DNA of 64,000 nucleotides from Saprospiraceae bacterium (GCA_016710265.1 JADJJL010000003.1:598501-662500), one strand, 5' to 3'. Shown: positions 26,753 to 36,740, counted from the stretch's first letter. The notes: generated from the letters alone by a model not told the origin. A program made the numbers and translations.

Positions 26753-27139
26753 TTAAACATTGGCTTTAATTAGTTGGAAAATCTCTTCGAAAGCGTCCTG
26801 ACCTTTAATCACATAGTGTACAGCGCCATACATGATGGTTTGCGTAGCAGTTCCATAACTTTTTTGGCTAGAAAGCATGATGACCGGTAGGGTTTTGTTG
26901 CGCTTTTTAATTTCTTTTAAGATATCGATTCCATTAGCTGCATCTTTTTCTTTTGAATTAAGATAATAATCCAAAACAACAGCATCCGGTTGTTCATCTA
27001 AACTCTGTAAACAGGCTTCTCCGGTGGGAAAGGATTTAATATTGAAACCCACATTTTGGTCCTTTAAATAGTCGGTTAGCATTTCGGATAATAAAGGTTC
27101 ATCATCAACGATGAAAATGATTGGATTGTTTTTTGTCAT
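26753..27139 (-). CDS. Single-domain response regulator
   Basis: This is a 128-residue receiver domain without an output domain: acidic pair Asp12-Asp13 (FIVDDEP), phospho-acceptor Asp57 (AVVLDYYL), Ser in VIMLSSQ and Lys112 in YVIKGQ. It starts inside the stop codon of the hybrid kinase (ATGA overlap) and ends next to the HPt start. Its likely role is as an intermediate or terminal receiver of the phosphorelay, acting through protein contacts. Confidence 0.92.
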   Translation of the reverse strand: MTKNNPIIFIVDDEPLLSEMLTDYLKDQNVGFNIKSFPTGEACLQSLDEQPDAVVLDYYLNSKEKDAANGIDILKEIKKRNKTLPVIMLSSQKSYGTATQTIMYGAVHYVIKGQDAFEEIFQLIKANV

Positions 27140-30100
27140 GATTTTTTATGGTTTAAGTTATAAATCTTTAGTATCAATTCGTTGGTATCAAACGGCTTTC
27201 CAATAAAATCGTTCATTCCGGCCTCATAACATAAATCGACTTCTTCTTTGAGGACATTGGCAGTCATGGCGATGATAGGAATGTTTGCTTTTTCCCCGCC
27301 CGAATTTCGTATGGCTCGGGTGGCTTCAAATCCATTCATTACTGGCATTTGTACATCCATGAGAATGACATCAAATGTAGATGATTTTAATTTCTCTACC
27401 GCTATCATTCCATTTTCTGCCACCGCTACAAAAACACCTTCTATGGCATCTTCCAGTTCTTCTTGGGCGACCACTACATTAAAAGCATTGTCTTCAACAA
27501 GAAGAATTCTTATATCTTTGATTGCATCGGCAATTTTAACATGAAAATCTTCTGTTGGTATTACGGCATTTTTTGTTTCTGCTAGGGTACTAGGTATGAC
27601 AAAATGAAACTGACTGCCTTTGCCTTTTTTACTTTCCACCCAGATATTACCGTTGTGCAGTTCTACCAATTTTTTGGAAATGCTTAAGCCTAAACCTGTA
27701 CCCCCAAACTTTCGACTTGTGTCACTATAAGCCTGTTCAAATGATTCGAATATTTTAACCATTCTATCAATATCAATGCCTATGCCGGTATCGGAGACGG
27801 TGAAGTGCAGATTCAATTTTTCTCCTGCTGATTCGGTTTTTAAAGAGGTAGTAACTGTTCCTTTTTCAGTAAACTTAATAGCGTTTCCAATTAAATTAAT
27901 TAGAATTTGTCTCAATCGGGTAGCATCACCTTGGACGTATAAGTTTTCTTTTGGAATTTCTTTGATGAGTTCCAAACCTTTTTCTTCGGCTTTGAATTGC
28001 ATGATGGTATGTACATTATTCACCAATTCGTTGACTGAGAAAGATTCCTGTTCCAGTTCCACCTTACCTGCTTCGATTTTAGAAATATCCAGAATGTCAT
28101 TGATGATCACGAGCAAGGAATCAGATGACTGTTTGATGCCTTCCAAATATTCTTTTTGATCTTCTTTAGGATTACGTCTGATTAAAATATCCGTCATTCC
28201 TTTAATAGCATTCATGGGTGTTCGGATTTCATGACTCATATTGGCAAGAAACTGATGTTTGGCTTTTTCACTCGCTTCGGCTTTCTCTTTTTCTTTAACC
28301 ACTTCCAGGGTTCTTTCGGCCACCGTCCTTTCCAATCTTTCTTTGTCTGCCCTCAGGTGGCGTTCCCTGTACTTACTGAATAGCCTCAGGACCAAAAGAA
28401 AAATAATAACATAAGTACCATAAGCCAACCAGCTGCGGTACCAGGGTGAAAGTATGGTAATTTTGATTTGAGTCCCATTTTCATCCCAAACACCATCACT
28501 ATTGGCTGATTTTACATGAAATAGATATTCGCCTGGTGATAAATTTGTATAAGTAGCTGTCCTTTGTGTTCCGTTATTAATCCAGTCGTGGTCATAGCCT
28601 TCTAATTTATAGGCATATTGATTCAAAGGAGCATTGACAAAATGTAATCCAATAAAAGAAAAACTTAATTTGTTTTCATTAAAAGCGAAAGTTATATTTT
28701 GTAAATCTGTAGTAAAAATGGTGCTGTCCTTTTTCCAGTCTTTGTAATGGGCTGGATGATAGGTGATTGATTCTAAAATGGTGCGTGGTGGTGCTGTATT
28801 TTTATCCAGGTTTTCAGGATCAAATGTGAGCATTTTTAATTTATCTGAAATAATATAAAACATTCCATCAGCTCTTTTAGTAATCTGGTATAGTTTATTT
28901 GTGGGAAGTCCATTTGCTCTGGTATAATTTGCAAATAGTTTAGTTTTGGTATTGAACTTGGATAGTCCCCTTTCTGAAGTTGCCCAAATATTACCGGCAT
29001 TGTCTTTCGCAATCTTTGTGATACTATTAAATAACAAACCTTCTTCTTCTGAATAGTTTATGAAGGTTTCTGTTTCCTTGTCAAATAGAAATAGACCATC
29101 TAAATAAGTCGCAAGCCATAATTGATTATTGCTGTCTTTAACAAGGTCTAAAACACCGTGAATCCCTTCTTTGAAATTATGATATGATTTGAATTTTTTT
29201 GTTTTAGTATCAAAACGATTTAATCCACCCACATTAGTACCAATCCATAAAATACCATCTTCGTCTAATACCATACAGTGGATCATTTTGTCATCCAGTG
29301 AGTCTTTTGGTTGAAGCGTTCCGGAATTTTCTATGTAAGGATAATGCTCAAATTTATTTGTTTTCTTACTAAAACTATTAAGGCCTTTGTCCCTTGTGCC
29401 TATCCATAAAATTCCATTTTTATCTTCAATAATTTGATTAATATTTTTGCTGCCAATCGTAGTGCTGTCCTTAGGATCATTTTTGTAATCTTTGTATTTT
29501 TGGGTTTTAGTGTTATAACATCGTAAACCAAAATCCCAATAATTAATCCAAAGCAAGCCTTCGCTGTCTTTAAAAACGAAAGAAATATTTTTGTCTTTGG
29601 CTGGAACTTTTAGCTCCAATGATACCAGGGTATTGAGAGAAGTGTTCCAACTCAATAGATTTGTATTATCATAAATGAAAAATGAATGGTCTCCGTCTTC
29701 ACCAACAATGCGATAATCTGTTTCGCCAAATTTTACCTCCTTTCCTTTGTATTGTAAAGTGGGTTGTACAGAATTAAAGGCAGCCTTTTGTGTGTTCTCA
29801 TAAGCAATTCCAGTACATGGCAAGGTCAGCCATAAATTCTGAGCTCTGTCAAAAATTATATTATTGATACCACCATAGCAATTTGGCAAACTGCCTTCTT
29901 CTTCGGAATGCGTGTATAAAATACTTTTACCTGTTTTTACATCCAAAAACCACAATCCTACAAAACTTCCACCAATCCATATATTGCCCTCTTTGTCCGA
30001 AGCTAATTCTGATGCGGTAAAAGGTACTTTATTGTTCGGGTCAAATTCAATATTTGTAAAGCTATCGTTGGTCTGATTATATAAAGACACTCCTTTTTTT

Positions 30101-31026
30101 GTTACGAACCATAACCTCTTTAAAGAATCGGCGGTGACTAAAAGACAAGAATCGCTCATGATAGATTCTTTTACCTTTTTGTCATGGCTAAATTTTTTAA
30201 GTTTTTTGGTTTTGGTATTAAATTGTACTACATTTCCAAAAAGCAGATCATCAGGATTTTTATGAATTCGTGTGGTCATCCAGATAATATCTTCATGAAT
30301 TGGGTCTATGGTCATTCTTTCAAAAACTGTATTTTTCGGGAATCCTGATAGCGTAAAATAAGGAATAAAATTTTTATTTGCGACATCATAAAAGCTCAAG
30401 AGGCTATCTGATGTTGCCCATATCACACCTTTTTTATCTTTTATAAGATCCCTTTGCTTGGTTGCAGGTAAATGATACTTCCCTTTCTCAGTTGCACTGA
30501 ATGTTTCCACTCTTTGTTTGTGCGAATCATACAAAAATACCTTTGGATTTTTAAAATTTATATGAGGTGAATTATATATTATCCAAAATCGTTCTTCGTC
30601 TTCTATCCATTTTGAATCGTAGTCAAGATCTTTATATAATTTGTGTTCATTCTCTATTTTAATTTGCTCAAATGCATCTATTTTAATATTGTAGGTATAA
30701 ATACCTGATTCAAAAATTATAGCCCATAAAGTTCCATGGCTATCTTCATATAAAGAACTCACAACACATACATCCACTGTGTTTCCTTCTCTATCCTTAA
30801 AAGGATAATTCTTCAACTTAAAGCCATCATACCGTACTAAGCCGTTCTGAGTTCCAAACCATAAATAACCATATTTATCTTGTGTAAATGATATGATTTG
30901 GCTCTCAGGCAATCCGGTTTCAGTCGTTATACTGTTGAAATAAGGTTTTATTTTTTGAGATAGAACCAAAGTTGGACACGAACACCCTATTGCAAAGAAT
31001 AGCATTATTTTGATTAAAATCTTCAT
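27136..31026 (-). CDS. Hybrid two-component histidine kinase with Reg_prop sensor
   Basis: This 1296-residue protein has these domains in order: signal peptide (1-24), about 14 Reg_prop propeller repeats (e.g. DKYGYLWFGTQNGLVRYDG), Y_Y_Y domain (about 780-860, ending YLFHVKSANSDG), one membrane helix (about 866-885), HisKA with His932 in MSHEIRTPMNA, HATPase with DTGIGI and GGTGLGLSI, and REC with Asp1224 in ILMDVQMPVMNG. Unlike polysaccharide-utilisation hybrid systems there is no AraC output domain after REC, so signalling must go on through the downstream receiver and HPt genes, with which it is translationally coupled. The ligand is unknown. From about residue 910 to the end it is nearly identical to the kinase at 31107-33734. 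Confidence 0.95.
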   Translation of the reverse strand: MKILIKIMLFFAIGCSCPTLVLSQKIKPYFNSITTETGLPESQIISFTQDKYGYLWFGTQNGLVRYDGFKLKNYPFKDREGNTVDVCVVSSLYEDSHGTLWAIIFESGIYTYNIKIDAFEQIKIENEHKLYKDLDYDSKWIEDEERFWIIYNSPHINFKNPKVFLYDSHKQRVETFSATEKGKYHLPATKQRDLIKDKKGVIWATSDSLLSFYDVANKNFIPYFTLSGFPKNTVFERMTIDPIHEDIIWMTTRIHKNPDDLLFGNVVQFNTKTKKLKKFSHDKKVKESIMSDSCLLVTADSLKRLWFVTKKGVSLYNQTNDSFTNIEFDPNNKVPFTASELASDKEGNIWIGGSFVGLWFLDVKTGKSILYTHSEEEGSLPNCYGGINNIIFDRAQNLWLTLPCTGIAYENTQKAAFNSVQPTLQYKGKEVKFGETDYRIVGEDGDHSFFIYDNTNLLSWNTSLNTLVSLELKVPAKDKNISFVFKDSEGLLWINYWDFGLRCYNTKTQKYKDYKNDPKDSTTIGSKNINQIIEDKNGILWIGTRDKGLNSFSKKTNKFEHYPYIENSGTLQPKDSLDDKMIHCMVLDEDGILWIGTNVGGLNRFDTKTKKFKSYHNFKEGIHGVLDLVKDSNNQLWLATYLDGLFLFDKETETFINYSEEEGLLFNSITKIAKDNAGNIWATSERGLSKFNTKTKLFANYTRANGLPTNKLYQITKRADGMFYIISDKLKMLTFDPENLDKNTAPPRTILESITYHPAHYKDWKKDSTIFTTDLQNITFAFNENKLSFSFIGLHFVNAPLNQYAYKLEGYDHDWINNGTQRTATYTNLSPGEYLFHVKSANSDGVWDENGTQIKITILSPWYRSWLAYGTYVIIFLLVLRLFSKYRERHLRADKERLERTVAERTLEVVKEKEKAEASEKAKHQFLANMSHEIRTPMNAIKGMTDILIRRNPKEDQKEYLEGIKQSSDSLLVIINDILDISKIEAGKVELEQESFSVNELVNNVHTIMQFKAEEKGLELIKEIPKENLYVQGDATRLRQILINLIGNAIKFTEKGTVTTSLKTESAGEKLNLHFTVSDTGIGIDIDRMVKIFESFEQAYSDTSRKFGGTGLGLSISKKLVELHNGNIWVESKKGKGSQFHFVIPSTLAETKNAVIPTEDFHVKIADAIKDIRILLVEDNAFNVVVAQEELEDAIEGVFVAVAENGMIAVEKLKSSTFDVILMDVQMPVMNGFEATRAIRNSGGEKANIPIIAMTANVLKEEVDLCYEAGMNDFIGKPFDTNELILKIYNLNHKKS

Positions 31027-31106
31027 TATTTATGACTTTTTTAAGTTAGAGTAAGAATATACTCTTCACAGTTTATTTTTGGTTATGAAAAATGGATGGG
31101 GTAATT

Positions 31107-33734
31107 TTAGCTTTGGCTTTTATTGACAAAATTATAAATTTTTTGTATTAATTCCTCCGTATCAAAGGGTTTCCCTATAAAATCATTCATTCCTGCTTGA
31201 TAACATAAATCCACTTCTTCTTTAAGTACATTGGCTGTCATGGCTATAATTGGTGTATTTGCTTTTTCACTCTCAAGGTTTCGTATGGTTCGGGTGGCAT
31301 CAAACCCATTCATCACCGGCATTTGTACATCCATGAGAATTACATCAAATGCAGATGATTTTAATTTCTCTACAGCAATCATTCCATTTTCTGCAACCTC
31401 TACATAAACACCTTTTATGGCATCTTCCAGTTCTTCTTGGGCAACCACTACATTAAAAGCATTGTCTTCAACAAGCAGAATTCGTATGTCTTTAATTGCT
31501 TCAGCTTTCTTGGAATGAATAACTTCTGTTGGTAATACTTCAGCTTTAGTTTCTGCTAGGACACAACTTATGACAAAATGAAACTGACTGCCTTTGCCTT
31601 TTTCACTTTCCACCCAGATTTTTCCGTTGTGCAGTTCTACCAATTTTTTGGAAATGCTTAAGCCTAATCCTGTACCTCCAAACTTTCGACTTGTGTCACT
31701 ATAAGCTTGTTCGAATGATTCGAATATTTTATCCATTCTATCAGCATCAATGCCAATGCCGGTATCTGAGATGGTGAAGTGAAGATTCAATTTTTCCCCC
31801 GTTGGTTCTGTTTTTAAAGAAGTAGTAATTCTTCCTTTTTCGGTAAACTTAATAGCGTTTCCCATTAAATTAATTAGAATTTGTCTTAATCGGGTAGCAT
31901 CACCTTGAACGTATAGGTTTTCTGTTGGAATGTCTTTGATAAGTTGCAAACCTTTTTCTTCGGCTTTGTATTGCATGATGGTATGTACGTTATTCACCAA
32001 TTCATTGACAGAGAAAGATTCCTGTTCCAGTTCCACCTTCCCCGCTTCGATTTTAGAAATATCGAGAATATCATTGATAATTATCAATAATGAATCAGAA
32101 GATTGTTTGATGCCTTCCAAATATTCTTTTTGATCTTCTTTGGGATTACGTCTGATTAAAATATCGGTCATGCCTTTGATAGCATTCATAGGGGTACGGA
32201 TTTCATGACTCATATTGGCAAGAAACTGATGCTTGGCTTTTTCACTCGCTTCCGCTTTCACTTTTTCGGCTTCAATGATTTCGTTTTTGTGTTGCAATAT
32301 TTTTTGGGTTTTTCTGGTATAATGAAGTCTGGCATACAATCCCAAAGCAAGCAGCAAGGATGAAATCCCTAAAAACAAAATCCAGTTTCTAGCGGACTTT
32401 TGTTTGTTTAGCTGACTTTGAAAATCGATTTCAGATTTAAGTTTCTGCTGAGTAAATTGATTTTCTAATTCAAGGCGGGTCACTTCACTGCTGTTTCTCA
32501 TAATGGAAATTGAATCTTCCACTGCTACAAATAGTTTGTAATTTTCGAGTGCTTTTTTAAAGTCGCCTTTTGCTTCATAAGCTCTAACAAGAATGTCATA
32601 TTCATCTGATTTTGTTCTAAACCAACTTGTTTCTTTTTCTTTTTTTGTTTTGAGTGTTTTAATGGCTTCATCATATTTTTTAAGTCCCATGAGGGCATTT
32701 GCTTTTTCAATAAAAAAATCAGGCTCTAGCGTAAAACCACTGTTTTGATCTTTTGAAAAGGATTCAACTTCTTTCAAATCCATTAAAGCATCTAAATATT
32801 TACCTGATAAATTTTTGATACCTGCATTTAGGATTTTTGCTATATTAAAACACTCGTCACATTTTTTTACATTCTTCATGAAGTACATAGCAGAGTCTAT
32901 ATAAATTTTTGCCTGTATTTCATCTTTAGACTTCAGCTTTAATCTTGACATGGTTATATAGGAACTGCCAATATTTAAAGTATCTTTTAGTTTGTGAGCT
33001 AACTCTAAACTTTTAGTAATATACTTTTCCGATTCTTTAAAATTCCCAATGTTGGTATGAATAACAGAAAGCTGTTCGTTAGTTCGTATGTAGGTCCCAT
33101 CATATAGATTTAGTTTTTCTGATAGACCTTGGCTTTCCCTTAGGTAAACCAAAGCTTTCGGATATTGGTTGATCTCTAAATAATAATATCCTAAAGTACT
33201 ATTTAATTCCCTAAGCTCTGTAATATCCTTATTGTTATCAGATAAAGCACTTTTTAGTTTATTAAATTCATTAATCACATCTTGTTCATTAAAATTCTCC
33301 TTACATTGTATAATTAAAATGAAGTATGCATATAACTTAAAAGGTAATTTGGAAGCATTTGCAACCTTTGCACTTTCTAAGACCTTGTTGGCTGTTTTAC
33401 ACATACATTCTGTGTTGCCGGCACAAGATTCTAACGAAACCATATAGAACAATGGCAAATATTCCTTTTTATTATTTTTGATTGATAGATCAATGGCTTC
33501 TTTTAATTCGTTTTTCCATTTATTCAACCATTCGGGTTCTTTATTAAGTAAGCTATCAAAATTAAATCTCTCCCAGATGGCTTCTATTCTCTCTATCTCA
33601 GGGTTTGATTTATTCGACCAGATAGCATAAAGTTCATCATCCGTTTTGGTTTGACCTAAAAGGATGGTGGTTAAACACATTCCAATACCCATTAGGAAAA
33701 TTTTTATGTGTATATATGTTTTATATTCCATCAC
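31107..33734 (-). CDS. Hybrid histidine kinase with TPR sensor
   Basis: This 875-residue protein has a signal/anchor segment (FLMGIGMCLTTILLGQ), a periplasmic TPR array (about 95-430, e.g. LNSTLGYYYLEINQYPKAL), a membrane helix (about 448-470, WILFLGISSLLLALGLYA) and HisKA with His510 in MSHEIRTPMNA. HATPase and REC follow, with Asp802 in ILMDVQMPVMNG. There is no DNA-binding output. The kinase-receiver part is nearly identical to that of the neighbouring propeller kinase, pointing to recent duplication or gene conversion with a swapped sensor. It is transcribed away from the LytTR regulator, with promoter-like boxes in the 180-bp gap. Confidence 0.95.
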   Translation of the reverse strand: MMEYKTYIHIKIFLMGIGMCLTTILLGQTKTDDELYAIWSNKSNPEIERIEAIWERFNFDSLLNKEPEWLNKWKNELKEAIDLSIKNNKKEYLPLFYMVSLESCAGNTECMCKTANKVLESAKVANASKLPFKLYAYFILIIQCKENFNEQDVINEFNKLKSALSDNNKDITELRELNSTLGYYYLEINQYPKALVYLRESQGLSEKLNLYDGTYIRTNEQLSVIHTNIGNFKESEKYITKSLELAHKLKDTLNIGSSYITMSRLKLKSKDEIQAKIYIDSAMYFMKNVKKCDECFNIAKILNAGIKNLSGKYLDALMDLKEVESFSKDQNSGFTLEPDFFIEKANALMGLKKYDEAIKTLKTKKEKETSWFRTKSDEYDILVRAYEAKGDFKKALENYKLFVAVEDSISIMRNSSEVTRLELENQFTQQKLKSEIDFQSQLNKQKSARNWILFLGISSLLLALGLYARLHYTRKTQKILQHKNEIIEAEKVKAEASEKAKHQFLANMSHEIRTPMNAIKGMTDILIRRNPKEDQKEYLEGIKQSSDSLLIIINDILDISKIEAGKVELEQESFSVNELVNNVHTIMQYKAEEKGLQLIKDIPTENLYVQGDATRLRQILINLMGNAIKFTEKGRITTSLKTEPTGEKLNLHFTISDTGIGIDADRMDKIFESFEQAYSDTSRKFGGTGLGLSISKKLVELHNGKIWVESEKGKGSQFHFVISCVLAETKAEVLPTEVIHSKKAEAIKDIRILLVEDNAFNVVVAQEELEDAIKGVYVEVAENGMIAVEKLKSSAFDVILMDVQMPVMNGFDATRTIRNLESEKANTPIIAMTANVLKEEVDLCYQAGMNDFIGKPFDTEELIQKIYNFVNKSQS

Positions 33735-33811
33735 TTTTTAATTAACTGTTTCATTTGTTAAAACTTCTGTCATTCCTATTAAGCACATCTCTATAATAAT
33801 TTATAGTATAA

Positions 33812-33819
33812 CAAAAGTA
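33812..33819 (-). promoter_or_regulatory. -7 promoter box for the TPR kinase gene
   Basis: On the minus strand the bases read TACTTTTG, a match to TAnnTTTG, about 80 bp upstream of the kinase start at 33734. No clear -33 box is visible. Confidence 0.4.
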
Positions 33820-33896
33820 AGGGATCATTGCCACACATACCATGTTTGAGTTATCCGTTGGTAGTTATACTTATCAAACGGTTTTAAATATTGATG

Positions 33897-33904
33897 TATC
33901 TTTG
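33897..33904 (+). promoter_or_regulatory. -7 promoter box for the LytTR regulator gene
   Basis: TATCTTTG matches the Bacteroidota -7 consensus TAnnTTTG and lies 11 bp before the ATG at 33916, which implies a very short leader. No clear -33 box is visible. Confidence 0.4.
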
Positions 33905-33915
33905 TCACAAGTTTT

Positions 33916-34644
33916 ATGCTATCCATAAAAGCCTTAATCGTTGAAGACAATGCCTTTATGGCCACCGTCTTGTCTGATTTACTTCAGCAAGATAACGAAC
34001 CTATTTCAGTCTTGGGAATAGCCAAAACTGGTAAAGAGGCATTACATTTAATTGCTTCAAAGAAACCCAATGTGGTTTTTCTAGATATTGAATTACCGGA
34101 TATGACTGGTTTTGAATTACTTCAGCAAATAAAACAGATTAATTTCCAAACAATTTTTACCACTTCACACAGTCACTATGCGATTAAAGCCTTTCGATTT
34201 AATGCGTTGGATTACTTGGTAAAACCAATTAATGAGACTGAACTTAAAGAGGCCATTCAGCGAATTGGGAACCCGATATTTAAAAGTAATGTCTCTTTAG
34301 CCCTACAAAATCTAGAAGCTAAAGCGGTAGATGAACAACAGTTAGTATTGCCAACTCAAATAGGTACCTTGCGATTTGCTTTAAAACAAATTACGCATAT
34401 TGAAGGTGAGCGCAATTATAGCTATATTCATTTGACAAACGGGTCGAAAGAGTTGTCATCTAAGAATTTGGCCTACTTTGAAGAAATACTCATCGATAAA
34501 TTATTTTTTAGAAGTCATCGATCATACCTATTGAATCGATCCCATATTGAGACCCTGAAGGATGATCATTTTGTATTAAAAAATGGATTTGAAATTCCAA
34601 TTTCAAGACGTAAGAAATTAGAGGCCTACAATTGGTTTCATTAA
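33916..34644 (+). CDS. LytTR-family response regulator
   Basis: This 242-residue protein has an N-terminal receiver (acidic Glu10-Asp11, phospho-acceptor Asp57 in VVFLDIELPDMTG, Lys in YLVKPI) and a C-terminal LytTR DNA-binding domain (HIEGERNYSYIHLTNG … FRSHRSYLLNRSHIETL … IPISRRKKLEAY). It is divergent from the two hybrid kinases and is the only gene of the locus with a DNA-binding output. It may be the final target of the relay, or work with a LytS-type kinase elsewhere. The frame is intact. Confidence 0.93.
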   Translation: MLSIKALIVEDNAFMATVLSDLLQQDNEPISVLGIAKTGKEALHLIASKKPNVVFLDIELPDMTGFELLQQIKQINFQTIFTTSHSHYAIKAFRFNALDYLVKPINETELKEAIQRIGNPIFKSNVSLALQNLEAKAVDEQQLVLPTQIGTLRFALKQITHIEGERNYSYIHLTNGSKELSSKNLAYFEEILIDKLFFRSHRSYLLNRSHIETLKDDHFVLKNGFEIPISRRKKLEAYNWFH

Positions 34645-34993
34645 GGTCGTTTCGACTTGCTTTGACAGACTCACTTCGACTTCGCTCAGGACAAGCCGCT
34701 CTGCGAGCGCAATACAAGCCGATTAACATTGAAGTTTTTTTCGTTGGTCGAGAAGAGTCGAAACCAACAGCTCAAAATTTTAGTCAAATATCGTTTCTGG
34801 AGCCATAACACAGTCAATTTTCTATGATTTAGGATAAAAATTTCTAAAAAGATGATAACAAAAGCCTTCACCCCCTCACTCTCCACTTTGACTTTCCATT
34901 TTTCACTTTTCACTTTTCTCTCTTCATTCTCATTCTCATTCTCATTCTGCATTTTTGGTTTATCTTTGCGGGCTAATTAGACTTAGGTATTGA
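34645..34993. other. Intergenic stretch with simple repeats
   Basis: There is no gene. It contains phrases such as CACTTCGACTTCGCTCAGG and CTCTGCGAGCGC, which resemble dispersed repeat sequence, a TTTTCACTTTTCACTTTT stretch and four exact CATTCT units (34925-34948). TATCTTTG at 34961-34968, 25 bp before the HAD gene, matches the -7 promoter box on the plus strand. Confidence 0.5.
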
Positions 34994-35611
34994 ATGGTAG
35001 TAGATTTAAAATGCATCCTTTTTGATCTTGGAGGCGTATTGCTTAATCTGGATGAGGAAATTACAAGGAAAGCCTATCAGGAGATCCTTGATCCAGCGCT
35101 GGGATTCGACATTTGGGAGCAGGCTTTCCATCCATTTGAGCGTGGAGAAATTTCTGAAGACGCTTTTTTTAATAGACTTCAGCGCAGATCCAAACAAGTT
35201 CTTCCCGGCGATGTCTACGTACGCCATTGGAACGCCATGTTGCTCGATTTTCCAGAAGAAAGACTGCAGTTTTTAGAAAAATTATCCCAAAGATATGATC
35301 TATATCTTTTAAGTAATACCAACATTACCCATCTTCGCAAATTTCAGTCGATCATGCGACGTGAAGATAAATACGATCGCTTTGTGGCTTGCTTTAAACA
35401 ATTGTTTTTTTCACACGAATTGCGCATGCGTAAACCGGAACCACGCATCTACGAACAAGTTCTCCACATGATCCCTTATACTGCCACAGAATGTTTATTC
35501 GTTGATGATAAAGCGGAAAACACAGAAGCTGCCAAAGCCCTTGGGTTTAAAGTGATTACACACAATGACGGACAGGATATTATCACACGTTTGCAATCTT
35601 ATTTATTATAA
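34994..35611 (+). CDS. HAD family hydrolase (YihX-like)
   Basis: This 205-residue HAD-IA protein has motif I FDLGGVLLNLD with nucleophile Asp11; the second Asp of the usual DxD is Gly here, as in YihX/epoxide hydrolase-type HADs. Motif II is LLSNTN, motif III has Lys in RKPEPRIYE and motif IV is LFVDDKAENTEAA. It is probably a small-molecule phosphatase. The gene is followed after 2 bp by recX, so the two are co-transcribed. The frame is intact. Confidence 0.9.
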   Translation: MVVDLKCILFDLGGVLLNLDEEITRKAYQEILDPALGFDIWEQAFHPFERGEISEDAFFNRLQRRSKQVLPGDVYVRHWNAMLLDFPEERLQFLEKLSQRYDLYLLSNTNITHLRKFQSIMRREDKYDRFVACFKQLFFSHELRMRKPEPRIYEQVLHMIPYTATECLFVDDKAENTEAAKALGFKVITHNDGQDIITRLQSYLL

Positions 35612-35613
35612 TT

Positions 35614-36084
35614 ATGGAATCAAAAATGCCTTCAGGAAAAGATGTCTTTAGAGATAGGCTTTTAAAATATTGTCAATTTAGAGACCGCTGTCAACAAGAA
35701 TTCGAACAAAAGATGTGGGAAATAAAAATTCCCCGTGAATGGCAGGATGAATTGATGATGGAATTCCTGCAAAACGACTTACTCAACGAAGAGAGATTCG
35801 CCAAAAGTATGGCGCGAGGTAAATTCAGAATAAACCATTGGGGAAAGATCAAAATTAAAATTTTACTCAAATCTCACAGAATCCTCGATGGCCTAATCCG
35901 TGAAGCACTGAATGAAATTGACGATCAAGAGTATTTTCAAACCTGCCTCCAGGAATATAAAAAAAAGTACGAAACCTTGACCGGACTTTCAGAAGCAGAG
36001 AAGAAACAAAAGTGCATCGGCTTTCTTCTTCAAAAAGGTTTTGAATATGAGTTAATACAGAAAGTAATGGAGGGGGAGAATTAG
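35614..36084 (+). CDS. recX: RecX family regulatory protein
   Basis: This 156-residue helical protein has the RecX pattern: LLKYCQFRDRCQQEFEQKM (repeat 1), FLQNDLLNEERFAKSMARGKFRINHWGKIKIK (core with ERFA…GKF) and EALNEIDDQEYF. RecX binds RecA filaments and restrains recombination and the SOS response. The length is normal. It follows the HAD gene by 2 bp; no recA is within the window. Confidence 0.85.
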   Translation: MESKMPSGKDVFRDRLLKYCQFRDRCQQEFEQKMWEIKIPREWQDELMMEFLQNDLLNEERFAKSMARGKFRINHWGKIKIKILLKSHRILDGLIREALNEIDDQEYFQTCLQEYKKKYETLTGLSEAEKKQKCIGFLLQKGFEYELIQKVMEGEN

Positions 36085-36530
36085 TTGATTAGTTAATGAG
36101 TCGATGAATTAATTAGTCAATTAGTCAATTTGAAAATTTGAAAACCGTAGCGACGCCTAAGCGTCATAAACTCCGCGAAGGTGGCGCTCTGCGCCATGTG
36201 AAAATGTGGAAATGTGAAAATTGGGAAATGCAATGTGCAGAGCTCTTGTACTGAGCTTGCCGAAGTATGCCAAAGTATGTCGATGCAAGTCAATGCGAGC
36301 TATTCGAATTAAGTGTGGTGATAAAGTCCACCTACCAAATTTGTTGGGCCATAAGCATAAAAAAATGCCGCAAGATTTATAGGAAATTTAACTTAAAGGT
36401 AAATAATATCCGATACTAAAGTAGCCTTTCTAAACCAGCGGCCCAAAAAAGGCAGATTTTGGTAATGTAGATTTAATTATAGCAGAATATCCATCTAAGA
36501 ATTAATATCAGTAAGAGAAATGGCCGTATT

Positions 36531-36610
36531 TTTTGTCGCTACATAGAAAATTTAAGTGATTTAGAATTTCGAATGTTGATCAGAAAAGTATAACTTTCGT
36601 AGCGACAAAA
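36531..36610. repeat. 12-bp inverted repeat spanning 80 bp
   Basis: TTTTGTCGCTAC at 36531-36542 is exactly complementary to GTAGCGACAAAA at 36599-36610. An imperfect extension outward (GGCCGTA against GACGGACC) makes the ends look like those of a small inverted-repeat element of about 90 bp. No coding content is inside. Confidence 0.45.
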
Positions 36611-36715
36611 TCTGACGGACCAAAATCTGCCCAGCAGCGTTGGCTTCAAAGAAAAGAAAACAAAGGTATAGAGATGCAAAATGAATCGCCGCCTTTTAGA
36701 AAGGCTGCGTTTTTG

Positions 36716-36740
36716 CTACTTTTTGCGCGACAAAAAGTAG
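36716..36740. repeat. Palindrome related to the CTTACTTTCTTTTG element
   Basis: CTACTTTTTG at 36716-36725 pairs perfectly with CAAAAAGTAG at 36731-36740 around CGCGA. It is then followed by GGCAAAGAAA. It looks like a variant of the palindrome at 1070-1101. Confidence 0.5.

Noticed and set aside
32525..32710. Lysine-rich frame inside the TPR kinase gene
   Set aside because: It is a low-complexity shifted frame of the TPR region.
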